A DNA stretch of 7,599 nucleotides from the NCBI GenBank assembly GCA_017560705.1, contig JAFZEK010000177.1:1-7599 (forward strand). The letters are read 5' to 3'. Source of the stretch: Bacteroidales bacterium (GTDB lineage Bacteria; Bacteroidota; Bacteroidia; Bacteroidales; P3). This document shows, piece by piece, positions 6,282-7,599 of the stretch (position 1 is its first letter; the number at the start of each line of letters is the position of its first letter). A program made the translations under genes and the position numbers. Below the pieces are notes generated by a model. That model saw only the letters and a program-made list of their open reading frames with translations, ran no database searches and was not told the origin of the DNA.

Positions 6282-7599
6282 ATGAACATACTGATAGGAG
6301 TAATTATCGGGTTAGTTGTCGGTGGAGGTTTAGGTATATTTATTAAAACTAACATATTGAGAAATAAGCTACTTGCAAAGAGTCAACAAGTGCTAGTTGA
6401 TGCTGAAGAAAAAGCTGAGGTAATAAAGAAAGACAAAATACTTCAAGCTAAGGAGAAGTATTTACAGCTTAAAAGCGAATACGATAAGCAAGTACAAGAA
6501 CGTAATTCAAAGCTTACTGCTGCTGAAAATAAGTTGAAACAAAGAGAGCAAGTGTTGGCTCAGAAAGTAGAAGAGTTGCAAAAAAAGAACTCTGAACTAA
6601 AGTCTGTTAGTGATAATTTGAATACTCAAATAGAAGTTTTAAATAAGCGTCAGGCTGAGGTTGAAAAACTTTATAAGCAAAGCGTTGAGAAATTGGAACA
6701 TATAGCATCCATGACTGCTGAGGAAGCTAAAGAAAACTTGGTAGAAATGATAAAGGATGAGGCTAGATCCGAAGCTTCTAACTATGTAATGGATATAGTG
6801 GAAGAAGCTAAAATTACAGCTAATGAGCAAGCTAAGAAGATTGTGATACAATCTATTCAACGTACTGCTACTGAAAATGCTATAGAAAATACTGTTTCGG
6901 TATTTAACTTGGAAAATGAAGAAGTAAAAGGTAGAATTATCGGTCGTGAAGGTAGAAACATCAGAACTTTAGAATCATTGACTGGTGTGGAAATCATTAT
7001 AGACGATTCTCCTGATGCTATAATCTTGTCGGGTTTTGACCCAATAAGAAGAGAAATTGCAAGATTGTCTTTACATAAATTGGTAACAGATGGTCGTATA
7101 CACCCCGCAAGAATAGAAGAGGTAGTATCAAAAACTCGTAAGCAGATAGAACAAGAAATAATAGAAGTAGGAAAACGTACTTGTATAGACTTGGGTATAG
7201 TGAATATGAATCACGAGTTGATGCGAATGGTAGGTAGAATGAAATATCGTTCATCTTACGGTCAAAACTTGTTGCAACACTCTCGTGAAGTTGCTAATCT
7301 TTCTGCTACAATGGCTGCCGAATTAGGTTTGAATCCAAAGTTGGCAAAACGTGCAGGTTTGTTGCATGATATTGGAAAAGTTCCAGAAAATGAACCAGAT
7401 TTGCCACACGCTATTTTGGGTATGAAATTGGCTGAAAAGTACAAAGAACGTCCTGAAGTTTGCAACGCTATTGGAGCTCACCACGATGAAATAGAGATGA
7501 CAAGTTTGATAGCTCCTATTGTTCAAGTTTGTGATGCTATATCTGGTGCTCGTCCAGGTGCAAGACGTGAAGTGGTAGAAGCCTATATTAATCGTTTGA
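6282..7599 (+). CDS. rny: Ribonuclease Y, 3'-truncated by the window edge
   Basis: From ATG 6282 the frame is open to the window end: 439 full codons of a protein usually about 510-520 residues long. RNase Y is a membrane-anchored endoribonuclease that starts mRNA decay. Domains in order: a single N-terminal membrane helix (about 3-22, '[19 protein letters not shown]'); a long charged coiled coil (about 30-170); a KH RNA-binding domain with the GxxG loop 'GREG' (221-224) in '[19 protein letters not shown]'; and an HD domain with His333 ('LLQHSREV'), the HD pair His362-Asp363 ('LLHDIGK'), His400-His401-Asp402 ('GAHHDE') and Asp418 ('[13 protein letters not shown]'), so the metal ligands are present. 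The start is set by the membrane helix beginning at once. No strong promoter match lies in the 58 bases after the 6S-like RNA, so rny may be read from upstream transcripts or from a weak promoter. Confidence 0.95.
   Translation, partial: MNILIGVIIGLVVGGGLGIFIKTNILRNKLLAKSQQVLVDAEEKAEVIKKDKILQAKEKYLQLKSEYDKQVQERNSKLTAAENKLKQREQVLAQKVEELQKKNSELKSVSDNLNTQIEVLNKRQAEVEKLYKQSVEKLEHIASMTAEEAKENLVEMIKDEARSEASNYVMDIVEEAKITANEQAKKIVIQSIQRTATENAIENTVSVFNLENEEVKGRIIGREGRNIRTLESLTGVEIIIDDSPDAIILSGFDPIRREIARLSLHKLVTDGRIHPARIEEVVSKTRKQIEQEIIEVGKRTCIDLGIVNMNHELMRMVGRMKYRSSYGQNLLQHSREVANLSATMAAELGLNPKLAKRAGLLHDIGKVPENEPDLPHAILGMKLAEKYKERPEVCNAIGAHHDEIEMTSLIAPIVQVCDAISGARPGARREVVEAYINRL

Noticed and set aside
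7018..7526. Three - strand open frames opposite rny
   Set aside because: They lie opposite the KH-HD part of RNase Y, whose catalytic motifs are intact in the + frame, and they show no protein-family features.

Overview
This is a 7.6 kb, AT-rich window in which every credible gene lies on the + strand. The gene content points to a member of the phylum Bacteroidota, most likely order Bacteroidales. The evidence is a large TPR protein followed by an outer-membrane barrel protein with a Bacteroidota-type signal peptide (cleavage before Gln), a fused ribBA, the cluster coiled-coil protein / zapA / structured RNA / rny, and two promoters matching the phylum's TAnnTTTG -7 box. Genus and species cannot be fixed from the sequence alone.

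Layout: (1) Positions 1-1680 hold the C-terminal part of a TPR-repeat protein whose start lies upstream of the window. It is followed closely by a roughly 590-residue beta-barrel outer-membrane protein (1704-3482), and the two look like one operon. (2) A 493-base gene-free stretch (3483-3975) holds a possible terminator, a degenerate tandem repeat with a 22-23 base period, a perfect 16-base palindrome and the promoter of the next gene. (3) ribBA, the bifunctional riboflavin-synthesis gene (3976-5184), reads as a normal 402-residue protein except for one in-frame TAA at codon 276, where the family usually has Gln. (4) A promoter at about 5314-5345 precedes a small coiled-coil protein and zapA, which are 4 bases apart. 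(5) The 295 bases between zapA and rny fold into a long rod-like RNA, best read as 6S RNA (ssrS). (6) rny (RNase Y) begins at 6282 and runs off the right edge after its KH domain and most of its HD domain.

How the parts relate: the TPR and barrel proteins probably act together in the envelope. RibBA would supply both precursors of riboflavin, but as read its GTP cyclohydrolase II half is split just after the zinc-binding cysteines. The coiled-coil protein and ZapA are predicted Z-ring factors. 6S RNA (control of RNA polymerase) and RNase Y (mRNA decay) follow them. The most notable points are the ribBA nonsense codon, the repeat array with its possible short reading frame, and the structured RNA. 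I found no CRISPR array, insertion sequence, phage gene or defence system, and nothing that amounts to a clearly new multi-gene system.
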